This document shows, one piece after another, positions 42,456 to 51,202 of a stretch of 64,000 bases of DNA. The stretch lies in contig CAVZDP010000005.1 of the NCBI GenBank assembly GCA_963774075.1, forward strand, positions 62,001-126,000, in the 5' to 3' direction. The stretch is from JBBQNR01 sp963774075 (GTDB lineage Bacteria > Actinomycetota > Thermoleophilia > Solirubrobacterales > JBBDJG01). The notes under the pieces are model-generated. The model saw only the letters and a list, made by a program, of their open reading frames with translations. It was not told where the DNA came from and searched no databases. Within the stretch, counting starts at the first letter, position 1. Every line of letters begins with the position of its first letter. A program made the translations under genes and the position numbers.

Positions 42456-43655
42456 ATGACGATCCTCGGCGCCGCGATCGCGGGCCGCTACCGGCTCGAT
42501 AGCCGCCTCGGCGCTGGCGGGATGTCAACGGTGTTCGTCGCCCTCGACGGAGTGCTCGAGCGAGAGGTAGCGGTGAAGCTGCTCGCCGAGCATCTCGCGG
42601 AGGACGACGGCTTCGTGGCCCGCTTCAGGCGCGAGGCGCTGGCGGCGGCCAAGCTCGTTCACGCGAACGTGGTCCAGGTCTACGACTCGGGGCGCGACGA
42701 AGAGACCCGGCGGTACTACATCGTGATGGAGTACGTGCAGGGGCGAAGCGTCGCGGAGATCCTGCGCGAGCGGCGGCAGCTGGACATCGAGGAGGCCGTC
42801 GACATCGTCTCGCAGTCATGCCAGGGGCTCGACTACGCGCACAGCCGGGGAGTGATCCACCGCGACGTGAAGCCGGGGAACCTCCTGATCAACACCGACG
42901 GCGTCGTGAAGCTCGCCGACTTCGGAATCGCGAAGGCGGCGGAGGACTCGCGCATCACGCAGATCGGCTCGGTGCTCGGCACCGCCGCCTATCTCTCGCC
43001 GGAGCGGACGCGCGGTGAGGAGGCAACAGCGAGCGCCGACGTCTACTCGCTCGGTGTCGTGCTGTACCAGATGCTGGCCGGCCAAGTGCCCTACGAGACC
43101 GGGTCGCTGACGGAGCTCGCCCTGCGCCAGCAGGAAGGCGAGCCGGCGCCGGTATCGAGGCTCAACCCCGACGTCGGGCCGGAGCTCGACCGCGTGATCG
43201 CTCGCTGCCTCGCCTCGGAGCCCCGCTACCGCTACGGCAGCGGAAGCGAGCTACGGGAGGCGATCGAGGAGGCGGCCCGTGGCCGCGACGCTTCCATCAC
43301 GACGGCGCTCGAGGCGGCCGAGACCCAGCGCCTGCAGGCCGCCGAAGCAACCGCGGCGACCCACGTTGTGCAGGGTCCTCCCCCTCTTCCAGCCCCCGCT
43401 CCGGCCCCGGTCCAGGAAGTGCCGCCGCCGGCGCGCCGCGCCGCGCCGCAGCGTCAACCTCGCCGCAGGGGAGGTTTCGTCGGGCGCTTCGTCGCGCTGC
43501 TCTTCCTCTTCGTGCTGGTGGCGACCATCGTCGCCGCCGTCGTCGTGGTCGGCTCCGGCGGCTCATCGGGACGCGACTTCGAGCGGGTGGTCCGGGATTC
43601 GATCGACGAGCAGGTGAACGGCCTGCGCAATCTGATCGACTCGGGCGAGCGCTGA
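42456..43655 (+). CDS. Membrane-anchored Ser/Thr protein kinase (PknB-like)
   Basis: A 399-residue Hanks-type kinase. LGAGGMSTVFVALD is the P-loop, EVAVKLL carries the catalytic lysine, VIHRDVKPGNLLI is the catalytic loop, LADFGIAKAAEDSRI the DFG and activation segment. A proline-rich linker (about residues 315-345) leads to a transmembrane helix (VALLFLFVLVATIVAAVVVV) and only about 35 extracellular residues. No PASTA repeats are present, so it cannot sense peptidoglycan in the PknB manner. Phosphorylation targets are unknown. Confidence 0.9.
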   Translation: MTILGAAIAGRYRLDSRLGAGGMSTVFVALDGVLEREVAVKLLAEHLAEDDGFVARFRREALAAAKLVHANVVQVYDSGRDEETRRYYIVMEYVQGRSVAEILRERRQLDIEEAVDIVSQSCQGLDYAHSRGVIHRDVKPGNLLINTDGVVKLADFGIAKAAEDSRITQIGSVLGTAAYLSPERTRGEEATASADVYSLGVVLYQMLAGQVPYETGSLTELALRQQEGEPAPVSRLNPDVGPELDRVIARCLASEPRYRYGSGSELREAIEEAARGRDASITTALEAAETQRLQAAEATAATHVVQGPPPLPAPAPAPVQEVPPPARRAAPQRQPRRRGGFVGRFVALLFLFVLVATIVAAVVVVGSGGSSGRDFERVVRDSIDEQVNGLRNLIDSGER

Positions 43656-43660
43656 AGCGG

Positions 43661-45268
43661 TTATGGCCCGGAGACGAGGCTGCGCCCCGTCATAGCGGGG
43701 TCGGCGGGAAAGCCCAGCAGCGCCAGGGCGGTGGGCGCCACATCGGCCAGGATGCCGCCGTCTTCGAGCTGGATGCCCTCGACCGTCACGACCATGGGAA
43801 CCGGGTTCGTGGAGTGGGCGGTGTCGGGGCTGCCGTCGGGCTCGAGCATCTCGTCGGCGTTGCCGTGGTCGGCGGTCACGATCAGGCCGCCTCCCGTCTC
43901 GTGGACTGCGGAGACGACCTGCCCGAGGCAGCGGTCCGCCGTCTCCACGCCCCTGATCGCGGCCGGCACGGAGCCCGTGTGACCGACCATGTCGGGGTTG
44001 GCGAAGTTGATGATCGCGAACCGAAACGGTCGCCCTTCCTGTGCCGCACCGCGCCAGCGACTCGTGAACTGGCTCGCCGCCTCCGCCGCGCTCATCTCGG
44101 GCTTGAGGTCGTACGTGGGGACGTCGCGGGGGGACGGGACGAGGCAGCGCTCCTCGCCCTCGTAGGCGTCCTCGACCCCGCCGTTGAAAAAGTAGGTCAC
44201 GTGCGGATACTTCTCGGTCTCGGCGACGTGCAGCTGGCGTTCGCCTCGCGACGCCAGTAGCCGCGCGATCGTCGTCTCGGGGCGGCTGGGCTCGAAGACG
44301 ACGGCGTAGTCCCAGTGCTCCTGATAGCGCGTCATGGTCGTGAGCTCGACTCGGAACCCCACAGGGCGCTCGAACTCCGCGAACTTCGGCTCGCCGAGCG
44401 CGCGCACGAGCTGGCGCATGCGATCCGGCCTGAAGTTGAAGCACAGCACGTTGTCCCCATCTGCGAGCGGTCCACGGTCGACCGTCGTCCCCACCAAAGT
44501 CGGCTGGATGAACTCATCCGTCTCGTCACGGCCGTAGGCGAGCTCGATTGCCTCCTTCGCGCTTCGCGCCGACAACCCCTCGCCTCGCACGAGCAGGTCG
44601 TAGGCCCGCTTCGTCCGGTCCCAGCGCCGATCCCGGTCCATAGCCCAGTAACGACCCAACACCGAGGCGATTCGCGCGGAGGTGCCGCGGTCACGAGCGT
44701 CGGCCAGCCACTGCTCGACCTCGGCGATGAAACGGGGCGCGGAAGTGGGAGAGGTGTCGCGACCGTCGGTGAACGCGTGCACGACCAGCTCGGGCACCCG
44801 CTCGCGGACGGCGAGCTCGATGCACGCTCGCAGATGACCCATGCTCGAGTGCACGCCGCCGTCGGAGACGAGACCGAGGAGGTGGAGGCGGCCGTGCGAC
44901 CGGGCCAATGCGCAGGCACGCTTCAGGGCCTCGTTCTCGTAGAAGCTTCCGTCCGCGATCGCGTCGTCTATCCGAACGAGGTCCTGCTTCACGACCGCGC
45001 CCGCGCCGAGGTTCAGGTGCCCGACCTCGGAGTTCCCCATCAGGCCGTCGGGCAAGCCGACGCTGCGCCCGGACGCGCTCAGCTGCGTATGCGGATAGGC
45101 GGCCCAGAGCGCGTCGAACACAGGAGTGTCCGCGAGCGACACAGCGTTGCCGGGCCCGGGCGGAGCGAGGCCCCAGCCATCGAGCACCACGAGCGCGACG
45201 GACGGAAGCGGCAGCCCCTTCGGCCCGGGCGGCAGCGCCGCCTCCGGCGCCGGCGGCTCCGCGGTCAT
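43661..45268 (-). CDS. gpmI: 2,3-bisphosphoglycerate-independent phosphoglycerate mutase
   Basis: A 535-residue enzyme of the alkaline-phosphatase superfamily. ALVVLDGWGLAP holds the first metal ligand, GLMGNSEVGHLNLGAG the catalytic serine, VVHAFTDGRDTSPTSA, INFANPDMVGHTG and VTADHGNADEML the rest of the bimetal site. It interconverts 3- and 2-phosphoglycerate. The ATG overlaps the tpiA stop (ATGA), making it the last gene of gap-pgk-tpiA-gpmI. Confidence 0.95.
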   Translation of the reverse strand: MTAEPPAPEAALPPGPKGLPLPSVALVVLDGWGLAPPGPGNAVSLADTPVFDALWAAYPHTQLSASGRSVGLPDGLMGNSEVGHLNLGAGAVVKQDLVRIDDAIADGSFYENEALKRACALARSHGRLHLLGLVSDGGVHSSMGHLRACIELAVRERVPELVVHAFTDGRDTSPTSAPRFIAEVEQWLADARDRGTSARIASVLGRYWAMDRDRRWDRTKRAYDLLVRGEGLSARSAKEAIELAYGRDETDEFIQPTLVGTTVDRGPLADGDNVLCFNFRPDRMRQLVRALGEPKFAEFERPVGFRVELTTMTRYQEHWDYAVVFEPSRPETTIARLLASRGERQLHVAETEKYPHVTYFFNGGVEDAYEGEERCLVPSPRDVPTYDLKPEMSAAEAASQFTSRWRGAAQEGRPFRFAIINFANPDMVGHTGSVPAAIRGVETADRCLGQVVSAVHETGGGLIVTADHGNADEMLEPDGSPDTAHSTNPVPMVVTVEGIQLEDGGILADVAPTALALLGFPADPAMTGRSLVSGP

Positions 45269-46044
45269 CGCGGCCCCGCGGCCGCCACGACGGCGGCGAA
45301 CTCGTCCGGGTCGAGGCTCGCGCCGCCGACGAGGGCGCCGTCGATGTCCTGCTGAGCCATCAGCTCGGCTGCGTTGCCCGCATTGACGCTGCCGCCGTAG
45401 AGGATGCGCATGCGACGTGCGGCGCCGGGATCACGGTCGCCCACCAGCGCGCGCACGAACGCGATCGCCTCCTGGGCCTGCTCCGCCGTGGCGGTGCGGC
45501 CCGTGCCGATCGCCCAGATCGGCTCGTAGGCGATAACCACGAAGGACAGCAGGCCGTCCTCGACCTGGGCGAGATCGACCTGCACCTGCTGGCGCAGCTT
45601 GCGCTCTGTCTCGCCGGCGTCGCGCTCTTCCTCGGTCTCGCCGACGCAGAGGATCGGCATCAGCCCTGCCTCCAGGACGGCGGGCAGCTTGCGCTGAAGC
45701 GCGCCGTCGGTCTCGCAGAAGTGCAGGCGGCGCTCGGAATGCCCGAGGATCACTCCGCTCACGCCCAGCTCGAGCAGCATCGGCACCGAGATCTCTCCGG
45801 TGAACGCTCCCTCCGGCGCTTCGTGCACGTTCTGGGCGGCGACGCGCACCCCGGAGTCGAGCGTGAGCTCGACCACCGTCCGCAGCGCCGTGAACGGCAC
45901 GCAGAGAGTTATGTCGGCCGAGCGCCTGCGGGTCGCTTGCGGCAGGAAGCGGGCGAGGAACTGCTCGGTCTCCTGGTTCGTCTTGTGCATCTTCCAGTTG
46001 CCCGCGACCAACGGCCGCCTGATGCTCTCCACGTTCGTACTCAT
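45265..46044 (-). CDS. tpiA: Triosephosphate isomerase
   Basis: A 259-residue TIM barrel: PLVAGNWKMHKTNQETEQF (catalytic Lys), VILGHSERRLHF (catalytic His), VIAYEPIWAIGTGRTA (catalytic Glu and flexible loop) and RILYGGSVNAGNAAEL. GGGAGGAG lies before ATG 46044. Third gene of the glycolytic operon. Confidence 0.96.
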   Translation of the reverse strand: MSTNVESIRRPLVAGNWKMHKTNQETEQFLARFLPQATRRRSADITLCVPFTALRTVVELTLDSGVRVAAQNVHEAPEGAFTGEISVPMLLELGVSGVILGHSERRLHFCETDGALQRKLPAVLEAGLMPILCVGETEEERDAGETERKLRQQVQVDLAQVEDGLLSFVVIAYEPIWAIGTGRTATAEQAQEAIAFVRALVGDRDPGAARRMRILYGGSVNAGNAAELMAQQDIDGALVGGASLDPDEFAAVVAAAGPR

Positions 46045-46070
46045 CTCATGCTCCTCCCTGGCTTCATCTC

Positions 46071-47297
46071 CTAGCTCTCGGCGTCGTCGAGCGCCTCGAC
46101 GCCCGGCAATCGTTTGCCCTCCAGCAGCGCGAGCGACGCGCCGCCACCAGTCGAGACGTGCGTCACCTTCGACGTCAACCCGAAGCGCTCGAGCGCAGCG
46201 GCGGAGTCGCCCCCGCCCACGACGGTCGTCCCGCGCGACGACGCGACCGCCTCCGCCACCGCGCGGCTACCCGCCGCGAACGGCTCGAGCTCGAAGGCGC
46301 CCATCGGCCCGTTCCAGAAAACCGTCGCGGCGCGCTCGATCACGTCCGCGTATGCGCGGCCGGTGCGAGGACCAATGTCGAGTCCCATCCAGCCGTCGGG
46401 AACGTCGACGCCGTCGAGCTCCCGCCGCTGCGCCTCTTTGTCGAAGCGATCCGCTATCACCAGGTCGCGTGGCAGCTCGAGCCGGCAGCGCGAGCGCTCA
46501 GCAAGCTCGAGCACGCGGCGCGCGAGCTCGACTCCCTCGTCCTCCACGAGCGAGCTCCCCGTCTGGCGACCCTGCGCGCGAAAGAAGCTGAAGCACATCG
46601 CGCCGCCGATCAGGATCGCGTCGGCGAGTTCGAGGAAACGTTCGATCACGCCGATCTTGTCGCTGACCTTCGCGCCGCCGAGTACCACCACGAAGGGCCG
46701 CTTCGGATCCTCGAGCAGGCTGGTCAGGGTCGTTACCTCGCGCTCGAGCAGGAAGCCGGCCACGGCGGGCAGCTCGCGCGAGACTCCGACGGTTGTTGCG
46801 TGCGAGCGGTGAGCCACGCCGAAGGCGTCGTTCACGAACAGGTCAGCGAGCCGGGCGAGAGCGCGTGCAAGCTCCCGGTCGTTCTTCGTCTCGCCGGGCT
46901 CGAAGCGGCTGTTCTCGAGCACGAGCATCTCGCCGGCGGCAAGCGACGCGGCCTCCGCCTCGACATCCGGCCCCACCACCCCGGGCGCCTGGCGCACCGC
47001 GGCTCCGCTCAGCTCCGCCAACCGGCGCGATACCGGCGCCATGGACAGCTCGGGCTCCCGATCCTTCGGCCGCCCCAGGTGCGACACGAGCACCAGGCTC
47101 GCATCTCGCTCGCGCAGGTAGTCGAGTGTGGGAAGGGCGGCATTGATGCGGCCGTCGTCGGCCACCTCGATCTCGGCGCCACGCCGCTCGAGCGGAACGT
47201 TGAAGTCCACCCGGACCAGGGCGCGCCTGCCGGCCGGGTCGACGTCCCTGACCGTTTTCTTCCCAAACGACCGTCCGCCTCGCCCATCCCCGCTCAC
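46071..47297 (-). CDS. pgk: Phosphoglycerate kinase
   Basis: A 408-residue kinase with both lobes: ALVRVDFNVPLERRG (the substrate-binding D-x-N), LVSHLGRPKDREP, ENSRFEPGETKND, FVVVLGGAKVSDKIGVIE and TTVVGGGDSAAALERFG. It transfers phosphate between 1,3-bisphosphoglycerate and ADP. GTG 47297 lies 4 bases after the gap stop, so the two are co-transcribed. The N-terminus is extended by about ten residues relative to most family members. Confidence 0.96.
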   Translation of the reverse strand: MSGDGRGGRSFGKKTVRDVDPAGRRALVRVDFNVPLERRGAEIEVADDGRINAALPTLDYLRERDASLVLVSHLGRPKDREPELSMAPVSRRLAELSGAAVRQAPGVVGPDVEAEAASLAAGEMLVLENSRFEPGETKNDRELARALARLADLFVNDAFGVAHRSHATTVGVSRELPAVAGFLLEREVTTLTSLLEDPKRPFVVVLGGAKVSDKIGVIERFLELADAILIGGAMCFSFFRAQGRQTGSSLVEDEGVELARRVLELAERSRCRLELPRDLVIADRFDKEAQRRELDGVDVPDGWMGLDIGPRTGRAYADVIERAATVFWNGPMGAFELEPFAAGSRAVAEAVASSRGTTVVGGGDSAAALERFGLTSKVTHVSTGGGASLALLEGKRLPGVEALDDAES

Positions 47298-47301
47298 GCC
47301 A

Positions 47302-48306
47302 CTAGAGGATCTTGCCGGCCAGCTCCAGCAGCCGGCACGAGTACCCCCACTCGTTGTCGTACCAGGAGATCACCTTGACCAGCGTCCCATCGGACACCAT
47401 CGTCAGGCCGGAGTCGAAGATCGACGAGTAGGGCGACTTGTTGATGTCGCTCGACACGATCGGGTCGTCGACATAGGCGAGGATGCCGGCGTAGCGGTCG
47501 CTGTCGGCCGCCTGCCGGTAGAGAGCGTTGACCTCCTCGACGGACGTCTCGCGCTCCACCTCGCACACGAGGTCGACGACGGACCCGGTCGCGACCGGCG
47601 CACGGATTGCGATCCCGTTCATCTTGCCCACGAGCTCCGGCACGACGAGCCCGATCGCCTTCGCCGCCCCGGTGGAGGTGGGAATCAGGTTGACGGCGGC
47701 CGCGCGGGCGCGCCGGAGGTCCTTGTGGGGCATGTCCTGGAGGCGCTGGTCGGACGTGTAGGCGTGGATGGTCGTCATGAGGCCGTGCCGGATCCCCAGG
47801 CCGTCGTTGAGCACATTCGCGAGCGGTGCGAGGCAGTTGGTCGTGCAGGAGGCGTTCGAGACTATGTGGTGCGACTCGCGGTCGTATGCCTCATCGAAGT
47901 TGACACCGAGAGCGACCGTGACGTCCGGCTCCGTGGCCGGCGCCGAGATGATCACCTTGCGCGCGCCGGCTGCCAGGTGCTTCGACGCACTCTCGCGGTC
48001 GGTGAAGAGCCCGGTCGACTCGATCACGACCTCCACGCCGAGATCGCCCCACGGCAGCTTCGCGGGATCCCGCTCCGCCAGCACTTTGAGCTTCTTGCCG
48101 TCGTAGATGATCTCGTCGCCGCTCACGCTCACTTCCCCCGGGAAGGGGCCGAGCGTCGAGTCGTACTTGGTGAGGTGCGCGAGCGTCGCCGCGTCGGTGA
48201 TGTCGTTGACGGCGACGAACTCGAGGTCGTCGTCGCGCTCATAGGCGGCTCTGAACAGGTTGCGCCCAATGCGGCCAAAGCCGTTGACGCCGACCTTCAC
48301 GGACAT
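47302..48306 (-). CDS. gap: Glyceraldehyde-3-phosphate dehydrogenase
   Basis: A 334-residue enzyme: VGVNGFGRIGRNLFRAAYE (NAD binding), SNASCTTNCLAPLANVLND with the catalytic cysteine, and SWYDNEWGYSCRLLELAGKI. It oxidises glyceraldehyde-3-phosphate with NAD+ and phosphate. TAGGAGGAA precedes ATG 48306. First gene of the glycolytic operon gap-pgk-tpiA-gpmI. Confidence 0.96.
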   Translation of the reverse strand: MSVKVGVNGFGRIGRNLFRAAYERDDDLEFVAVNDITDAATLAHLTKYDSTLGPFPGEVSVSGDEIIYDGKKLKVLAERDPAKLPWGDLGVEVVIESTGLFTDRESASKHLAAGARKVIISAPATEPDVTVALGVNFDEAYDRESHHIVSNASCTTNCLAPLANVLNDGLGIRHGLMTTIHAYTSDQRLQDMPHKDLRRARAAAVNLIPTSTGAAKAIGLVVPELVGKMNGIAIRAPVATGSVVDLVCEVERETSVEEVNALYRQAADSDRYAGILAYVDDPIVSSDINKSPYSSIFDSGLTMVSDGTLVKVISWYDNEWGYSCRLLELAGKIL

Positions 48307-48429
48307 TGAACGGTTCCTCCTAAGACGGTCAGTTGCAGGGGCCCAGACGCGTGGCGCGCGGTCGCAGAGGGCGAATCTATCAGTGAGCGCCGGGCAGGCG
48401 GCGGGGCCGGCGACCGCTAAGCGGGGCGT

Positions 48430-49575
48430 TCAGCTGGCGTTCGCGCGGGGAGCGGCCCCAGCGCCGGGCTCCGGCAGCGCGCGCAGGGACGGCGACCACA
48501 CCGGTGCGGTGGCCGCCCTGGGCCTGGACACCAATTGCTTGGCGGCGCGCAGAGTGGCGTCCGCGCACGCGATCAACTCCTGCGCCGTCTCGCCGTCGTG
48601 CGGGTACACCGCCCAGCCCATGGTCGCGGTCACGACCTGCCGGCCGGAGTCGACCGCGGCCACCGCCCGCTGCAGGCGCCCCGCGAAGGTCTCCACCTCC
48701 CATGGCGTCGTCTCCGGCGCGAGGACCGAGAACTCGTCCCCGCCCTGGCGGGCGACGGTGTCCTCGTCGCGAGCCGTCTCGACGAGCGCGTGACCGACCT
48801 CGCGCAGGAGCCGATCGCCCTCCAGGTGCCCGTTGCAATCGTTCACGTCCTTGAAGCCGTCCAAGTCGAGCAGGAGCACGGCGAAGCTGCGGTCGTGGCG
48901 CTCGTGGCGAGCGATCTCGTAATCGAGGCGCTCCTGCAGCGTGCGGTAGTTGCCGACCCCGGTCAGCGGGTCGAGGCGCGCCAGGCGCGCGTAGGCGTCG
49001 CGCCCGGCCTCGAGGCGCTCGCGCAGGTAGGTGACGACGCAGGCCGCAACCGTCAGGCTGGGCACGCAGAGCAGCAGCGAGCGCACGGTATCGGCATTGC
49101 TCACGCTCGAGTCGGCGAGCGGCGCCGCGCAGGCGATCGACACGAGCACCACGTATGCGCCCATCACGATCCGGTCGCTGAACGAGTACGCGACCAGCAC
49201 GATCACGAGCACGTACAGCCACGCGAAGAGGTCTCCCTGCCCGTGGGTACCAGCCATCACGGCCGTGATGGCGGCCGTGCCCGCGAGCGGGATCGCGTGC
49301 AGGGCCGCCGGCGGCAGTGCGCTCCAATGCACCCTCAAGCACGCCAGGCCGGCGATCAGCGCCGCCGCGACGACGCCGAATACCCACGCCGCCGGCAGCG
49401 GATCGAGCACGAGCAGGCTGGGCAGCGCCATCGCCGCTCCGGCAAGGAAGAGAACGCCGCCCAAGCGGCCGGCTTCGCGCCGCTTCTCACCCGCGCCATC
49501 GTGGGCGGGCAGCCAGCCCTCCTCTTCCTGCAAACCCCTGCGGGTCATCCTTGCCTGCAAATCCTTGCGGGTCAT
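48430..49575 (-). CDS. Membrane diguanylate cyclase (GGDEF)
   Basis: A 381-residue protein with five or six transmembrane helices in the first 190 residues (LGGVLFLAGAAMALPSLLVL, AAWVFGVVAAALIAGLACL, LFAWLYVLVIVLVAYSF and others), then a GGDEF domain (ARLARLDPLTGVGNYRTLQE; DLDGFKDVNDCNGHLEGDRL; ARQGGDEFSVLAPET). The active-site GGDEF is intact, so c-di-GMP synthesis is expected. The N-terminus contains a 27-base tandem duplication with two ATGs (49575 and 49548), so the start is ambiguous. An unusually structured leader lies upstream. Confidence 0.85.
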   Translation of the reverse strand: MTRKDLQARMTRRGLQEEEGWLPAHDGAGEKRREAGRLGGVLFLAGAAMALPSLLVLDPLPAAWVFGVVAAALIAGLACLRVHWSALPPAALHAIPLAGTAAITAVMAGTHGQGDLFAWLYVLVIVLVAYSFSDRIVMGAYVVLVSIACAAPLADSSVSNADTVRSLLLCVPSLTVAACVVTYLRERLEAGRDAYARLARLDPLTGVGNYRTLQERLDYEIARHERHDRSFAVLLLDLDGFKDVNDCNGHLEGDRLLREVGHALVETARDEDTVARQGGDEFSVLAPETTPWEVETFAGRLQRAVAAVDSGRQVVTATMGWAVYPHDGETAQELIACADATLRAAKQLVSRPRAATAPVWSPSLRALPEPGAGAAPRANAS

Positions 49576-49711
49576 CCTTGATCCCGGTCATCAGAGTACT
49601 AGGGACGCGCGGGGCGCGCGACCTCCCTGTTCTCTGGGCGACCGCCTCAAGGCGGGCGCTCGGGACTTTAGGTGTCCGCCGAAGGCGGCTCGATATTCAG
49701 GCCCGGCTCGG
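49576..49711 (-). ncRNA. Hairpin-rich leader upstream of the GGDEF gene
   Basis: Between the last MCE gene and the GGDEF gene, both on the minus strand, the transcript can form three strong hairpins: 49677-49689 (CCGCC-TTC-GGCGG), 49639-49660 (CCGCC-TTGA-GGCGG, extended by GCG/CGC) and 49607-49621 (CGCGCG-CCC-CGCGCG). AGTCCCG (between the first two) could pair with CGGGAT just upstream of the start. Unpaired linkers such as ACACCTAAA and AGAGAACAGGGAGG look designed rather than random. It may be a structured regulatory RNA or simply the MCE operon terminator; it does not match the c-di-GMP riboswitch consensus that I know. Confidence 0.4.
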
Positions 49712-51202
49712 CTAAGGCGCGGTGGGACTGGGCTTCGAGTCCTCGCGGACGTGCGGGTAGTCGGTCGTCTCCCCACCCGTCGTGTACTTGCCCTGCTTGC
49801 GGCAGGGACCGGCGATGTAGTCGCTCCCCTGGTAGAAGAACTCGAGGATGCGGTTGCGGAGGTCCTCGGGGAAGGTGGCCGACGCCGGCGCGAGATCCGG
49901 GTAGCCGCCGCTGGCGCAGTTGCGACCGTCGAAGACGTCCATCCCCTGCGGCAGCTTCGCGTAGCCGCCCGGCGCCGTGTACGCGTTCGCGCGGTTCGGG
50001 CCGATCCGGCGCGGGTAACTGGCCAGCGTCTCCGGGTTCACCGGCACGCTCAAGCGCAGCGCCCGCACGTCGTCGCCCGGGCGGTCGTTGTAGCCGAGGC
50101 TGCCGACGATGTTGGCGAAGAAGGCCGAGAACTCCCTGTTGTAGAGCCCGAGCCAGCGCAGGAACGGGTTGAAGTTGCGCAGGAACGGGTCGAGCTGGCC
50201 GAGCAGCGGCCTGAGGTCGTCGAGGAAGCGCGTGCCGGCCGGAAAGCCCTTCTCGGAGGCCGTGATCGCGGGGCCGAGCGACTGCATGAAGTGGTTGAAC
50301 TCAGGCGCCAGGGCTCTCGTGGCCTGAAGCGTCTTGCTCGCCTGCCGCGCCCAGGGATGCAGGTCGGTGAGCAGCGGGTCGGTGTTGGCCGCGTAGGACT
50401 CGAGCCGGCGCAGGGTTTTCTTGGACTCGTCGATGAACGTCGGCAGCGCGATGAAGGTCTCCCGGATCTCGCTGTCGCGCTCGGCGGTCGTACTGAAGAC
50501 GCGGTTCGAGTTCACGATCAGGTCCGCGAGCTGCTGCTCGCGATCGGTGAGAGCTTTGAAGAACTGGCCGGTATTGCGGATCAGAAGCTTCGTGGCGCGA
50601 CTCTGGGAGTTGAGGATCTTCAGGACCTCGTTGGTGTCGACGGCGAACGGCTCGAGGCTGCCCAGCGCGTCCGAGAAGTTGGCACCGTTCTTGTCGATCC
50701 CCTCGGCGACCTCCTGCTGCCAGACCTGGAACGCCTGGCGGGTCTTCTTGTCGAAGGAGCGCCAGATCTCGTCGAGCTCGACCGTGGCGGCGACGTTCTT
50801 GGTATCGAGCCTGCCGTCCTCGGCCAGCGGTTGAGCGCCCTGGGTGCCCGGCGTGATCTCGATGTATGTCTCACCCAGGAGCGTCTTCTGGCGCAGGATC
50901 GCGCGCGAATCCGAAGGGACCGGCGCGTACTTCTCCTTGATCTGGAGCGTCGCCTGCGTGCGGCCGTCGTCGCCGAGCTCGATCTTTTTCACCCTGCCGA
51001 CGGTGACGCCCGAGATGCGCACGTCCGCCTCCTGGGCGAGCTGCGTGGCCTCGGCGAAGGAGGCCTTGAACTGGTATCCGCGCGGCTTGAGCGGGACGGG
51101 ACCGCCGAACGCCGACCACAGGAACAGCAGCAGCCCGAAGCAGGACAGCGTGAACGCCGCCATGATCAGGACCCTGCCGACTGTCGGAGCCTGTTTCTGC
51201 AT
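49712..51202 (-). CDS. MCE-family (MlaD domain) protein, sixth of the operon
   Basis: A 496-residue protein: N-terminal transmembrane anchor (VGRVLIMAAFTLSCFGLLLF), MlaD/MCE domain at about residues 35-115 (EATQLAQEADVRISGVTVGR, YIEITPGTQ), then a long helical region and a C-terminal tail. MCE proteins form hexameric rings and tunnels that carry lipids or sterols between membrane and envelope. ATG 51202 overlaps the previous stop (ATGA). Last gene of the six. Confidence 0.88.
   Translation of the reverse strand: MQKQAPTVGRVLIMAAFTLSCFGLLLFLWSAFGGPVPLKPRGYQFKASFAEATQLAQEADVRISGVTVGRVKKIELGDDGRTQATLQIKEKYAPVPSDSRAILRQKTLLGETYIEITPGTQGAQPLAEDGRLDTKNVAATVELDEIWRSFDKKTRQAFQVWQQEVAEGIDKNGANFSDALGSLEPFAVDTNEVLKILNSQSRATKLLIRNTGQFFKALTDREQQLADLIVNSNRVFSTTAERDSEIRETFIALPTFIDESKKTLRRLESYAANTDPLLTDLHPWARQASKTLQATRALAPEFNHFMQSLGPAITASEKGFPAGTRFLDDLRPLLGQLDPFLRNFNPFLRWLGLYNREFSAFFANIVGSLGYNDRPGDDVRALRLSVPVNPETLASYPRRIGPNRANAYTAPGGYAKLPQGMDVFDGRNCASGGYPDLAPASATFPEDLRNRILEFFYQGSDYIAGPCRKQGKYTTGGETTDYPHVREDSKPSPTAP

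Noticed and set aside
49576..49711. Known c-di-GMP-I (GEMM) riboswitch
   Set aside because: The conserved GEMM core and tetraloop-receptor sequences are not present; kept only as an unassigned structured leader.
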